From NCBI RefSeq assembly GCF_002811985.1, contig NZ_NPDU01000009.1:45136-97133 (forward strand): 51,998 nt of DNA, given 5' to 3'. The stretch comes from Leptospira adleri (lineage in GTDB: Bacteria > Spirochaetota > Leptospiria > Leptospirales > Leptospiraceae). A model generated the notes under the pieces. That model was given only the letters and a program-made list of their open reading frames with translations. It searched no databases and had not been told where the DNA came from. Below, in pieces: positions 20,608 through 30,386 of this stretch (positions are counted from its first letter, which is position 1; each line of letters starts with the position of its first letter). Made by a program: the position numbers and the translations under genes.

Positions 20608-22073
20608 AATGCGTGACTAAAGTCCAAAAACATTTGAGTATCTTCTCTGGACTTCGCAAAATCCAGCAAAATCACAGTCGCCTGATTCCAGATGATCCTT
20701 AAACCCGTTCCATAAGAATGTTTGTAACCCACTAGGTTCAGATGTTTTTCCGAATTCCAAACCCTTCCGATGTCGACGAACGGAACCAGGCTCATCGTAA
20801 AGAGTTGATCGCCGATCCTAAAAGTGACAAATCTCCAGCGAAGCTCCGCACTACCGAAACCGACCATCGGCGCGACAAATCGATCCTGTCTATATCCTCT
20901 CATCGTTTGTAGACCGCCGATTCCTGTCATCGGCCCATCCAAACTCCACATATAACGAATTTCCGAAAAAGGCGCACCGGATGAAGTATAACCCAAGGCG
21001 CCTCGGGTCGCAAAAACCAATTCTTCGAATACGCTCGGAAATAATTTATAGAAATATTTTGTCTGAAAGAATAACTTATTATAATTGAAATCGGAACCCG
21101 TTCTTTTGGATACGTTAGCTACGTTTAGTTCGATCAAAATCCCGCGATCCGGATCCGGCTCAAAGTCTCTCGTATCATAAGCGATCCCCGCCCTCAAGTA
21201 AATAATCTCTCCGCCGTTATAACCTTTGATCTTTCCCGCGTGATAATCTTCCGTTAACTTGGATTCTCCATTGGGCACCGAAGTCTCCCAAATACTTCCA
21301 GCCAAATTCGGATCCTTGGATGGGTTCCATTTTCCGTCGGAATGACCGATGATGTTTTTTGAGATTTCATTCGCTACGACCCATTTGAACGCTTTCCAAA
21401 ACGTAAAATCGATACTATTGAACAAGGTTGTCGAATTGAATAAATATTGATTGTATCCTTGATCGCTCACAGTAGGCGTGATTTCGGATCCTGCTCTTGC
21501 GGGACGGATGAAAGATTGGGATGCTTCGTAGTCGTCGAAGTTCGCATTGTTTATCTGAAATGTTCCTGGTTGGTTTCTTGGACGATAGGAAAGCGAACGC
21601 AGCGAAGATTCTCCGATTCCAAAATATTGAGAATTGGGATTATAGTCCAAACCAAGACTACTCTTCCATCGAAAGGCGGTATTAAAGATATAGGGAGAAT
21701 CAAATTGAATAAAATGATTCTTAACTCCTTGGTTGGTTTGAAAAAGTTGAATCGTTAACTTGCTTCTATAAGGCTCATATTCGAAATAAGGATCGTTTTT
21801 ATTTCCGTTAAAAAAAACGCTCGCACGAATCCCTCCCCCCTGTCCACGAACCGGATCTGAACTAAAAAGGGGAAGAGCGGTCACATACAACCCTTCCTTT
21901 TTCTCCGCAAGTTCGCCCGGATCCAGTCTCTTACTTTCATCTAAGGGAATTCTCGCACTCGGAACGTTTTGAAGTCCTTGCGCCGCGATGAAAAACGGAT
22001 TTCCAAAAAAGAGGAGAATACTCGCAAAGATAAGAATTCTTTTTTTCGGAAACATAAACGAACTGGATTCCAT
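20604..22073 (-). CDS. BamA/TamA-type outer membrane beta-barrel protein
   Basis: A 489-residue protein with a signal peptide (ILIFASILLFFGNPFFIAAQG) and a C-terminal barrel of the Omp85/bacterial surface antigen kind. Visible features are alternating amphipathic strands, Gly/Tyr/Asp-rich turns, YDTRDFEPDPDRG and GLQTMRGYRQDRF (a form of the (V/I)RG(F/Y) motif of Omp85 barrels, near residue 390), and a terminal strand ending in Phe. The segment before the barrel is too short for several POTRA domains. It resembles the DUF5982/Omp85-like proteins rather than BamA itself, so a role in assembling or exporting a partner is only inferred. The start could be 22073 or the internal ATG at 22055; neither has a clear ribosome-binding site. 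Confidence 0.8.
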   Translation of the reverse strand: MESSSFMFPKKRILIFASILLFFGNPFFIAAQGLQNVPSARIPLDESKRLDPGELAEKKEGLYVTALPLFSSDPVRGQGGGIRASVFFNGNKNDPYFEYEPYRSKLTIQLFQTNQGVKNHFIQFDSPYIFNTAFRWKSSLGLDYNPNSQYFGIGESSLRSLSYRPRNQPGTFQINNANFDDYEASQSFIRPARAGSEITPTVSDQGYNQYLFNSTTLFNSIDFTFWKAFKWVVANEISKNIIGHSDGKWNPSKDPNLAGSIWETSVPNGESKLTEDYHAGKIKGYNGGEIIYLRAGIAYDTRDFEPDPDRGILIELNVANVSKRTGSDFNYNKLFFQTKYFYKLFPSVFEELVFATRGALGYTSSGAPFSEIRYMWSLDGPMTGIGGLQTMRGYRQDRFVAPMVGFGSAELRWRFVTFRIGDQLFTMSLVPFVDIGRVWNSEKHLNLVGYKHSYGTGLRIIWNQATVILLDFAKSREDTQMFLDFSHAF

Positions 22074-22525
22074 AAACCAAATGGAGGAATGGTTCTCATT
22101 TGTATAGGCTTATTCCGATTTTGTATTTACGACGCGGATTACAATTTCAAAATTTATCTCCTTATCAAAAGATAAATTTTAAAACGTCTCAATCGTCTCG
22201 TAGCCGATTCCAACGCAAAACCTCTCCGCAAGGTTTTCCCTCTTTTAATGAAAATTCCGCGGCCACGTTTCGAGTTCGCTTAACAAAACGGTAAAAAAAT
22301 TTCTTCCTATTTTAGGGAGTTCTTATCCGTTTTATCTTTATTATTTTGGATCAAAATCGTCTTTTCGTTCCATACAATCCGTTTTTAACGGATCCGCAGC
22401 AGATCGGCTTTGATCTCTTTTCTCTTTGGGGTTTTATCGACTTATAGTACAACTAAGATGTCCGGTAATAAATATGCTACTATATCCAGTCTCTAAGCAC
22501 ATTGCCGACCGACGCGGAGACAGAT
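22074..22525. other. Divergent intergenic region
   Basis: About 450 bases between two divergent envelope genes. It must carry both promoters. No hairpin, tandem repeat or recognisable RNA is visible, and the open frames crossing it are short. TATAGT and TACTAT strings at 22440-22485 are possible -10 elements for the plus-strand lipoprotein, without convincing -35 partners. Confidence 0.4.
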
Positions 22526-25522
22526 ATGAAACAATATTTTTATTCACCGATTCTAATCGTTCTATTTTTTTCAGGCTTTGTAAGTTGTCTGAACAATGGC
22601 GCCAATCACCTACCGCCAATTTTTTCATATATCGATTTCAAAAGCGGCTCCCCTTCGATTCCTTTTGGAGTTTCGCAATTCACTCCCGGTTCGGGAGTTA
22701 ACGGAGTCTCCATGAATTCTTCCATTCAAGTCGTTTTTAATCGCGGTATAGATTCAACTTCTATCGACTCATCCACGTTTCGTTTGAGTCAAGGCCCCGT
22801 TTCGATTCCGGGATCATTCAGCTCCACGAACGCCGGAGTCGTTCTCAACCCGACTTCCGTTCTTGCGGCTAACGCGGTATATACGGTCACCCTTTCTAAA
22901 AATCTGAGAGCGAACGACGGTTCCTTACTCGGAGAGGATTTCTCCTGGAATTTTACCACCTCTTCCGTCTCGGACGTCACCCCTCCTTTGGTTTCTCTTA
23001 CTTCTCCCAACGGTTCCGGACTAAACGTTCCGGTGAACGCCGGTATCAGCGTCGCATTCAGCGAAACGATGGACTGCACTTCCCTGAACACGACGTCTTT
23101 TCAGTTAAACAACGGTTTATCAGTTACGGGCACGGTGAGTTGTTCCGGCTCCACCGCGACGTTTACACCTTCTTCTTCTCTTTCGTTTAACACTAATTAT
23201 ACTGCTATAATTTCAATCGCGGCCCGCGATTTGGCCGGCAATACGATCGCGTCCTCGTATAACTGGAGTTTTACGACCGGATCGGCTCCGGATTCTACGC
23301 CTCCAAACGTTTCGATTACGAATCCCCCCAGCTCTTCCGCGGGATTCAACGTAAACGGAGTAATCAGCGTCGCATTCAACGAGACCTTAAACTGCGGGAC
23401 CGTCGGTGCCGCGAGTTTTACTCTAAACAACGGTTCACCCGTTACAGGTACGGTGAGTTGTTCCTCCACGACGGCAACTTTCACTCCGTCTTCGAATCTT
23501 TCTTATAACACTTCTTATACTGCCACGATCGCTACTTCGGTTCAGGATCTAGCCGGTAATTCCATCGCTTCCCCTTATGTTTTGTCTTTTACTACCGGCT
23601 CCGCACCGGACGTCGCGGCTCCTACGGTAACCATCGTCAATCCGATCCATTCTTCCATTGGGATCGCGACTAACTCGTCGATCACGGCAGCGTTCAGCGA
23701 GGGAATGGATTGTATTTCTTTGACGACGGCGACGTTTACCCTAAGCAACGGATCGGCTGTCGCGGGCAACGTTTCCTGTTTCGGAACCGGCGCCGTTTTC
23801 ACTCCGAGCGTGAGTCTTCTTCCGGGGACATCCTACACCGCGACGATCCTCGTCGGCGCCAAGGACTTGGCGAACAATTCCATCGGCTCCAATTTCAGTT
23901 GGAATTTTACAACCGGAGCTTTGGCCGACACTACAAATCCGGGAGTTGCCATTCAGAATCTCGCAAACAAAAGTCTCTTAGAATCCGGTTTCGTGATCGG
24001 GACCGCTTCGGACGCCGGAGGAATCGCACTCGTGGAAGTTTCCATCGACGGAGGAGCCTATCTCCCTGCAAACGGAACTACGACCTGGAGTTTCAAACTT
24101 CCTTCGGGAGCGGCAACTTGGTCCGTAGGATCCCAACATACGATCGCAGCTCGAAGTAAAGATTCTTCCGGAAACTTTTCCACCGTCTCTTCGGCGCAGG
24201 TAAGAAAAGGAAGCAACAAGGACGTGAACGGAGACGGATACGTCGATCTGGTAAGCGGAGAATACGGACAGGGACTCGTTTATATATTCCATTCTTCCGG
24301 AACAAGCGGAATCACTACGACGAATGCAAGTTTAGCAAATCGTTATATTGTAGGAACTGCTACGGAAGAATTCGGAAGAGTCGTGACGTTAGGAGATCTC
24401 AACGGAGACGGTTACGCGGACTTAATCGTTGGAGCCCCGGCTGCGAACGCTTCCGCAGGAAGAGTTTACGCTTTTTATTCTTCCGGGAACGCCGGAGTGA
24501 GCATATCCCTTGCGGCCTTTGCTTCCGCGAGAATTGACGGCGCGGCCGCCGGTGAAAGATTCGGAACTTCTCTGGAAACGGGCGATGCGGACGGAAACGG
24601 ATACGCGGATCTCATCGTAGGAGCTCCTAACGCGTTGACTTCCCGGGGAAAGGTTTACGTTTTTCATTCTGCAGGAGCAACGGGAATCGTAGATTCCAGC
24701 GCGACGACCGCGTCTTGTACGCTCAGCGGTTCCGCGGCAAACGATCTTTTTGGAAATTCTTTATCCTCCGGGAATATCAACGGGGACGTCTACGCGGATA
24801 TCGCGATCGGATCTTACGGTTATAACAGCCAGAGAGGAAGAGTTTCGATCTTTCACGGAAGTTCGACTGGACTCGGAGCCGTATCTTCCACGCTTACGAA
24901 CGGAACCGGAAGCGCAGGAGATCAATTTGGATTCTCCATTGCGGTAGCGGATACAAACGGAGACGGTTACTCGGATTTGATCGGAAGCGCTCCGTTTCTC
25001 AGCAGCGGAAGGGGGGAAGTAGTCGTTTACACATCCTCCGCAACGTCGACCGGAATCGGCACGAGCGCCGGATTGGGAGGAGCGATTTTTATCATCCAAG
25101 GAACCGCGATAAACGATCATTTCGGCTATTCGATTACGGCGAGAGATCTCGATAACGACGGAAAAGCGGATGTGATCGCAAACTCGACTCCGAACGCCCC
25201 AGCCCAAGGGCTCGTCTATGTCTTTATGACCCCTCTCACCGGATTTACGAATGTGGGAACTGCAACGCTCACTATGACCGGTCCTCTCAGCGATCTCTAT
25301 GGATGGGGATTAGCGACCGGGGACGTGAACGGGGACGGATTTGCGGATCTGTTGGTAGGATCTCCCGGATACAACAACGGAGTCTTTCAAGGAAGAGTTT
25401 ATATCTTTCATTCTTCCGGAGCGGGATTGAACACAAATCTTCCCTCTTCCGCTTCGGGAATTATAGACGGCTCGGGACTAAGCGGTGGGACCGGAAATTG
25501 GTTCGGAGTGGGGCTTTATTGA
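22526..25522 (+). CDS. Ig-like (Big_5) and FG-GAP repeat lipoprotein
   Basis: A 998-residue predicted lipoprotein: MKQYFYSPILIVLFFSGFVSC, with lipidation at the Cys of FVSC. Four Big_5-type Ig-like domains of about 105 residues follow (roughly 40-460), sharing VAFSETMDC, VSCSGSTATFTPSS and YNWSFTTGSAPD motifs. Next comes one different Ig-like module (about 465-560). Seven FG-GAP repeats then follow (about 565-998), each with a calcium-type loop such as DVNGDGYVD or DLNGDGYADLIVGAP and a GRVYxF strand. Seven repeats would close an integrin-alpha-like beta-propeller. It is probably surface exposed and perhaps adhesive. GGAG lies 6 bases before the ATG at 22526; the longer frame from 22502 only adds a non-signal leader. 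A hairpin follows the stop. It appears monocistronic. Confidence 0.85.
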   Translation: MKQYFYSPILIVLFFSGFVSCLNNGANHLPPIFSYIDFKSGSPSIPFGVSQFTPGSGVNGVSMNSSIQVVFNRGIDSTSIDSSTFRLSQGPVSIPGSFSSTNAGVVLNPTSVLAANAVYTVTLSKNLRANDGSLLGEDFSWNFTTSSVSDVTPPLVSLTSPNGSGLNVPVNAGISVAFSETMDCTSLNTTSFQLNNGLSVTGTVSCSGSTATFTPSSSLSFNTNYTAIISIAARDLAGNTIASSYNWSFTTGSAPDSTPPNVSITNPPSSSAGFNVNGVISVAFNETLNCGTVGAASFTLNNGSPVTGTVSCSSTTATFTPSSNLSYNTSYTATIATSVQDLAGNSIASPYVLSFTTGSAPDVAAPTVTIVNPIHSSIGIATNSSITAAFSEGMDCISLTTATFTLSNGSAVAGNVSCFGTGAVFTPSVSLLPGTSYTATILVGAKDLANNSIGSNFSWNFTTGALADTTNPGVAIQNLANKSLLESGFVIGTASDAGGIALVEVSIDGGAYLPANGTTTWSFKLPSGAATWSVGSQHTIAARSKDSSGNFSTVSSAQVRKGSNKDVNGDGYVDLVSGEYGQGLVYIFHSSGTSGITTTNASLANRYIVGTATEEFGRVVTLGDLNGDGYADLIVGAPAANASAGRVYAFYSSGNAGVSISLAAFASARIDGAAAGERFGTSLETGDADGNGYADLIVGAPNALTSRGKVYVFHSAGATGIVDSSATTASCTLSGSAANDLFGNSLSSGNINGDVYADIAIGSYGYNSQRGRVSIFHGSSTGLGAVSSTLTNGTGSAGDQFGFSIAVADTNGDGYSDLIGSAPFLSSGRGEVVVYTSSATSTGIGTSAGLGGAIFIIQGTAINDHFGYSITARDLDNDGKADVIANSTPNAPAQGLVYVFMTPLTGFTNVGTATLTMTGPLSDLYGWGLATGDVNGDGFADLLVGSPGYNNGVFQGRVYIFHSSGAGLNTNLPSSASGIIDGSGLSGGTGNWFGVGLY

Positions 25523-25543
25523 AAAATTGAATCCAATTAGAAT

Positions 25544-25565
25544 CCCGCGAAAGTTTTTTCGCGGG
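25544..25565 (+). terminator. Hairpin after the FG-GAP lipoprotein gene
   Basis: CCCGCGAAA (25544-25552) and TTTCGCGGG (25557-25565) form a perfect 9-bp stem with a 4-base loop, 22 bases after the stop codon. No T run follows on the plus strand, so it is either a weak or factor-assisted terminator or an mRNA-stabilising 3' hairpin. Confidence 0.55.
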
Positions 25566-25684
25566 GGGAAGGAAAATTCTACGACAAACGTTATGCGCTC
25601 TTTTCGAGTGTCTCCGGTTTCAAAAGATACATTCTAATTCTTCTCCTAAAAAAAATCGCCTCTGCCGAAGGATTGCCCTTTCTA

Positions 25685-26194
25685 TCAAGGCGGAGAAGCG
25701 ACACAACGGACATACAGTAACGAACCTTTCGAATTTGAAGCCTTATACCCGGAACTAAAATTGACCGTCCAAGCGTCGATACTTCCGTTGTTATAACGAA
25801 ACGTGGAAGAACTCCAATAATACTGACTCACCGTTCCGGGAAAATACGTAGGATGAATAATCGGTGAAGCCACCTGACTATAATCCAATATGCTGCTCAA
25901 TTCCGTAATGGAGGGAAGTCTCCATACCCTTCCAGTCAAAGAAAGTCCGTTGCAATAAGCAAGGGCGTTGGCCCAATTTCGTTGGGTTGTTCCTCCCGTT
26001 AGACAATTGGAGCCGGACAAATCGCTGGTACATTTTTGCCAGATCAAAGCGTTTCCGATGTCGGTGATCGTTCCGTCTCCGTTGTCCACGAAAGGAGCCC
26101 CTAGGAGCGAGGTCGACGCAAGTAAAAGAAAAAATTGAAAATAAAAGAATCGAACCTTCCACTGAATCAAAAATTTTTTAGTTTTAATCATCAT
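25685..26194 (-). CDS. Lcl C-terminal (DUF1566) domain secreted protein
   Basis: About 169 residues: a signal peptide (FLLLASTSLLGA) followed directly by one Lcl/DUF1566 domain with the standard landmarks FVDNGDGTITD, LIWQKC, WANALAYCNGL, WRLPSITELSSILDY, YYWSSST and a final YVRCV. In Legionella the related Lcl domain is involved in surface attachment. Here it lies directly downstream of the larger Ig-repeat protein that ends with the same domain, 73 bases apart on the same strand, so the two are probably co-transcribed. I favour the start at 26194 (or 26191), which places AAGGGAG about 10 bases upstream. Upstream ATGs at 26203 and 26227 fit less well. Four cysteines could form two disulphides. 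Confidence 0.8.
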   Translation of the reverse strand: MMIKTKKFLIQWKVRFFYFQFFLLLASTSLLGAPFVDNGDGTITDIGNALIWQKCTSDLSGSNCLTGGTTQRNWANALAYCNGLSLTGRVWRLPSITELSSILDYSQVASPIIHPTYFPGTVSQYYWSSSTFRYNNGSIDAWTVNFSSGYKASNSKGSLLYVRCVASPP

Positions 26195-26267
26195 CTCTAA
26201 CATACTCCCTTGAAATATAAATTTCATTTTTTGATATCGAAACGAAGTCGAAAGTCTTTGTTAATAA

Positions 26268-29234
26268 TCAAGGTCCATTGGTAATACAACGAACCCTAAA
26301 ACTTCCGGAATCCGCGGAGCCGACGGTAGCTCCGCTTGAAAAATACAGAACTAAAATCGCCCCGGCACTCGGAACATACGAATCCGAACTTAGGAAATAA
26401 TATCCGGCGTCGGTTCCCGGAAAAGAAGTCGTGTAGGTTTTTGGATTCGAAGATCCTGGTCCAGTCGAATTATTATAATCTACCAAACTCTCCAACTCGG
26501 CAATGGTCGGGATTCTCCACCCGTGTTTATTTCCGTATCCGGCCCCCGCATTGAGTGAATCCAGAGCGCTGCAAGCCGCCGTACCATTTGCACGCGAAGA
26601 ATAAAACGTATTCGATCCACCAGTGCAAGTGCTTCCCGTCCTTCCCAACTGACAGGTGGTCCAAACCATTCCGGAATTGTTGTCGACGGTGATATAATCC
26701 GAAGCGCCGACCAAAATCGGTCCTGTAAAACTTGCAGCTGTCCCATTTTGCAATTTTCCATCCTGGCCTAAAGAAGAAGCAAGACTGCAAGTCGCATCGA
26801 GCATTCCGGAACCATCCCAACACTGAATCTGATTCGTTTTTTGGGGAGGTTTTCCGAAAACCATGATGCTGATTGTTTTGGTTGTGCTGCCGGAAGCGTT
26901 ACTCGCAGTTACAACGTAATTCGCAGAGGCCTGAATCCCCGTCGGTGTTCCGGAAATTGCACAGGTGGTAGAATTGATTGTTAACCCGGCAGGCAAAGCA
27001 ATGTCGGTAGAACAACTCGTTACAGTTCCGCTGAATGTCGGGGTTGCAATTGCAATCGTTGTATTTTTCGTAAATACGAACGGACTCCCTGCATAGTTCA
27101 AACCGCTCGGAGGAGGCATATTGATCGCAATACTGATCGTCTTTGTCGTATTTCCGGAAGAATTACTTGCGGTCACAACGTAGTTCGTCGCGGCTTGCGT
27201 GGAAGTCGGAGTTCCAGAAATCGCACAGTTGGAACCAACGGATAACCCTGCAGGCAAAGGAATATCGGTAGAACAGCTTGTGACCGTACCAATAACCGCT
27301 GGCGTGATCGTCGTGACGGCCGCACCTTGAGTAAAGGTAAACGGACTGCCCGCATAATTTAACAGGGAAGGAGGTTCTATATTCACGGCAATCGATATCG
27401 TGCGAGTCGTATTTCCGGAGGAGTTCCCGGCTGTTACGACGTAGTTTGTCGCGGCTTGGGGAACGGTAGGCGTTCCGGAAATCACACAAGTAGTTGAATC
27501 TATCGCTAAGCCCGTCGGTAAGGCAATATCAGTCGTACAACTTGTCGCAGTTCCTGTAAAAGTCGGCGTGACACTTGAGATTGTTGCATTCTGCGTAAAG
27601 ACAAAGGGGCTTCCCGCATAATTCAGAGCCGACGGAGGAGCAACGTTCACCGAAATCGTAATTGTCTGCGTGGTGCTTCCAAAAGCATTGCTCGCAGTGA
27701 CATTGTAATTCGTAGGTCCTTGGGTCAAAGTCGGGGTTCCGGAAATCGCACAGGTTATCGAGTGAATCGATAAGCCTGCCGGCAATGAAATATCGGTTGT
27801 GCAATTCGTTACGGTTCCCGTGATCGTCGGAGTTACGGTAGCGATCACCGCATCCTTGGTAAAAACATAAGGACTTCCTGCATAATTCAATCCGGACGGC
27901 GGCGCCAAATTGACGGTGATCGAAATACCCGTACTGATACTGCCAAATGCGTTGCTCGCAGTCACAAGATAATTCGTCGCCGCTTGCGTAGATGTCGGAG
28001 TCCCGGAAATCGCACATGTCATAGCGTTGATTGCCAATCCAACGGGCAATGGAATATCAGTCACACAATTCGTAATCGTGCCCGTAATCGAAGGATTCAG
28101 AGTTGTGATTGTCGCGCCTTGAGAAAATATAAACGGCCCTCCTGCGTAATTCAAAGCGGAAGGTGGAGCTAAGTTCACCGTAATATTTATGTTTCGGGAA
28201 ATGCTACCGAAAGCATTGCTCGCAGTTACGATATAATTGGTTGCCGTTTGGACCGTGTTCGGCGTTCCGCTGATGGCGCAGGTTGTACTGTTGATAGTCA
28301 ATCCGGATGGAAGAGAAATATCCGTAGAACAACTGGTCACAGTTCCCGTGATGGTCGGTATGATTGAGGCTATCGGAGTATCTTTCGTAAGTACGAATGG
28401 ATTTCCAGCATAGTTTAACGATGTCGGCGCAGTTTCGTTGACTGCGATCGAAATTACGACACTCGCGTTCCCGAAAGCATTGCTCGCGGTGATCGTATAA
28501 TTTGTAGAAGGTTGAGCAACGGTCGGTGCACCGGTAATCGTGCAATCGGAGCTCAATGTCAAACCCGCCGGCAAAGGAATATCGCTACTGCAAGAAGTTA
28601 CGGTTCCCGTCACAAAAGGATGTACGGGAGAAGCCGAAGCATGTCTAGTAAACGCAAAGGAAGACAAAGAATAAGCAAACGAAGTCGGCGGATTTGCGTC
28701 GACGGTAATCACTAAGATAATTGTCTTCGCAGCGCTCCCATTGGAAGCCGTAATCGAATAATTCGTTGCAGACTGCGCAATCGTCGGAGTTCCGGAAATA
28801 ACGCAATGATTGTTTAGAACCAATCCGCTCGGTAAAGATGGATTGGAACTACAACTTTGAATATTTCCTGTTAAGTCCGGCGTTATCCCGGAAATGGCCG
28901 CGTCCTTTGTAAACACGTAAGGACTGCCGGAATAGTTTACAGAGATGGGAACGTTCAAATCCGAACTCAATCCCAATGGCCCAAAGATACCTTTGAAATT
29001 AAAAGAACCGCCGTTCCCCTGAACACATCCGGTCGATATCGCTAAGATGCAGAACCAAAGTATCAAAAATTTACGACAGTTGAGTAAGATCGGCTGTTTT
29101 AGAAAAAAATAAAATGATTTTCCCCAATCTTTCAGCCAAGATGAATTGTTCTCCAAAAATAATCGATTCCCGTTTGCAAAGATCTGCATACTTTTCAATC
29201 CCAAATTCATTCTTCTCATAAACTCATACCTCAA
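26268..29234 (-). CDS. Ig-like repeat lipoprotein with C-terminal Lcl domain
   Basis: A 988-residue protein. A hydrophobic segment ending LAISTGC is a lipobox, but about 70 residues precede the cysteine, unusually long. No better start codon lies closer, so the true start is uncertain. Eight consecutive He_PIG-type Ig-like repeats of about 88 residues follow (about 90-790), with the shared frame PPSxLNYAGSPFVFT, GTVTSCSTDI, LPAGL, CAISGTPT and NYVVTASNAFG. Each carries a cysteine pair. Repeats 3-8 are more alike than 1 and 2, consistent with recent expansion. The last ~190 residues are a DUF1566/Lcl domain (WRIPTIAELESLVDYNN, FRVRCI). The protein is expected on the cell surface, possibly as an adhesin. 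It is followed by a second, single-domain Lcl gene. Confidence 0.82.
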   Translation of the reverse strand: MRYEFMRRMNLGLKSMQIFANGNRLFLENNSSWLKDWGKSFYFFLKQPILLNCRKFLILWFCILAISTGCVQGNGGSFNFKGIFGPLGLSSDLNVPISVNYSGSPYVFTKDAAISGITPDLTGNIQSCSSNPSLPSGLVLNNHCVISGTPTIAQSATNYSITASNGSAAKTIILVITVDANPPTSFAYSLSSFAFTRHASASPVHPFVTGTVTSCSSDIPLPAGLTLSSDCTITGAPTVAQPSTNYTITASNAFGNASVVISIAVNETAPTSLNYAGNPFVLTKDTPIASIIPTITGTVTSCSTDISLPSGLTINSTTCAISGTPNTVQTATNYIVTASNAFGSISRNINITVNLAPPSALNYAGGPFIFSQGATITTLNPSITGTITNCVTDIPLPVGLAINAMTCAISGTPTSTQAATNYLVTASNAFGSISTGISITVNLAPPSGLNYAGSPYVFTKDAVIATVTPTITGTVTNCTTDISLPAGLSIHSITCAISGTPTLTQGPTNYNVTASNAFGSTTQTITISVNVAPPSALNYAGSPFVFTQNATISSVTPTFTGTATSCTTDIALPTGLAIDSTTCVISGTPTVPQAATNYVVTAGNSSGNTTRTISIAVNIEPPSLLNYAGSPFTFTQGAAVTTITPAVIGTVTSCSTDIPLPAGLSVGSNCAISGTPTSTQAATNYVVTASNSSGNTTKTISIAINMPPPSGLNYAGSPFVFTKNTTIAIATPTFSGTVTSCSTDIALPAGLTINSTTCAISGTPTGIQASANYVVTASNASGSTTKTISIMVFGKPPQKTNQIQCWDGSGMLDATCSLASSLGQDGKLQNGTAASFTGPILVGASDYITVDNNSGMVWTTCQLGRTGSTCTGGSNTFYSSRANGTAACSALDSLNAGAGYGNKHGWRIPTIAELESLVDYNNSTGPGSSNPKTYTTSFPGTDAGYYFLSSDSYVPSAGAILVLYFSSGATVGSADSGSFRVRCITNGP

Positions 29235-29817
29235 CTATAGAAATAAACGGATCGGAAAGATTTCAATTGAGTTCGCGGAAAGAAGTCACAAACTTAGAAT
29301 TTTTAACTTAGAAAGAAGGACATTGTTCCTTTTCGTTCGATGAAAAAGAAAACGATGAGTCCGAATCAAAGATTTCAAATTGGAATAGAATCATCCGGTC
29401 AAAGAAATCTTTAATGAGGAAAGAATACAAAAGAAACGGGTTAAATTCCGATCCAGTTATAATCTGAAATCATTTTACTTCTCAAAGTGGATAAAGAAAG
29501 ATCGGAGTCTGCTTTAGACGCAAATCTCGTATAGATACCGAAAGGATTATTCTGATCCTTCGATCGGAGAAAACGGAAATACAGGCTTGTGTTTTGGTTC
29601 TTCCTGAGCGGATGATTTCAAATCTTCCGAGCGAGTGCAAATTTCAGCTCTCTCCTGGCCGCTCGCAAGCTACAACCAACGGATGGATTTGCTTTCGCTA
29701 AAAAGCAATTCTTCGCAAAGGAAGGTTCTTTTCTTCCTTCTCGCGAATTTATCTAAAGATGAAAATAAGATCCTTCGAAAACGGAAGACGATAAAATCGA
29801 TTTAAAAATTCCAATTC
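29235..29817. other. Intergenic region, no gene seen
   Basis: About 580 bases upstream of the Ig-repeat gene and ahead of the AraC pseudogene. It should contain the promoter of the minus-strand lipoprotein pair and perhaps the lost 5' end of the decayed regulator. I could not recognise N-terminal regulator sequence here in any frame. A small imperfect hairpin lies at 29720-29745 (GGAAGGTTCTTTTCTTCCTT). Confidence 0.4.
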
Positions 29818-30346
29818 TTGCTGCAAAGTCGGTTCGGTATTTGGTTTGTCTTTGTTCGAGAATTGGAAATTCGAAATTCTTACTTTGCAGTTTTCTACAA
29901 AGCCGACCGAAAAACTGAAAAGTTCGAGTTCCAAAAGAAAAAAATAGTATCGAGGAATGTTTCGTTTCTCGAAAAAAAGAATCCTCTTTGGCAAGGTTTG
30001 GATTTGGAGGAAACAAAAAGAGAAACTGGAACGTCGGAAGACCGATGAAAGACTTTTTCTGGATGAGGAACTCAGACTTCCTTCTCTTGCCAAAGAAATG
30101 AATCTTTACTTACATTGTCCTTCCGCGTTGTTAAACTAATTCATCGGTAAAAGTTTTCACGTGTTCGTAAGCGGATTTCGGATCGAAGAAGCCAAACAAA
30201 TGCTCTTGGAGGAAAAGGACCGTTCCGTGTTATCGATCGGCCTTGCGGTCGGATTTAATTCCTACTCCGCTTTCCTTCGTTCCTTTATCAAATCCGAAGG
30301 GATCACTCCTAAAAAGTTCAGAAAAAAAACGGCGCGAACATCCTAA
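29818..30346 (+). pseudogene. Decayed AraC-family transcriptional regulator
   Basis: Only the C-terminal part is recognisable. The pre-HTH linker (VSFLEKKNPLWQGLDLEET) is in one frame up to about 30045, then the sequence shifts to the next frame with ERLFLDEELRLPSLAKEM, the first helix-turn-helix. A TAA at 30137-30139 then interrupts what should continue as FIGKSFHVFVSGFRIEEAKQ. The second helix-turn-helix is well kept: DRSVLSIGLAVGFNSYSAFLRSF, GITPKKFRKK. So at least one frameshift and one in-frame stop are present, and the N-terminal sensor part is missing or unrecognisable. A sequencing error could explain one lesion but hardly all. An active regulator is unlikely. Confidence 0.8.
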
Positions 30347-30386
30347 AAAAAAAGTTCCATCATTTTATAGTTTCACAAGATAAAAC

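Noticed and set aside
25544..25565. A standard rho-independent terminator
   Set aside because: The stem is excellent, but no T run follows on the plus strand, so I list it only as a hairpin/possible terminator.
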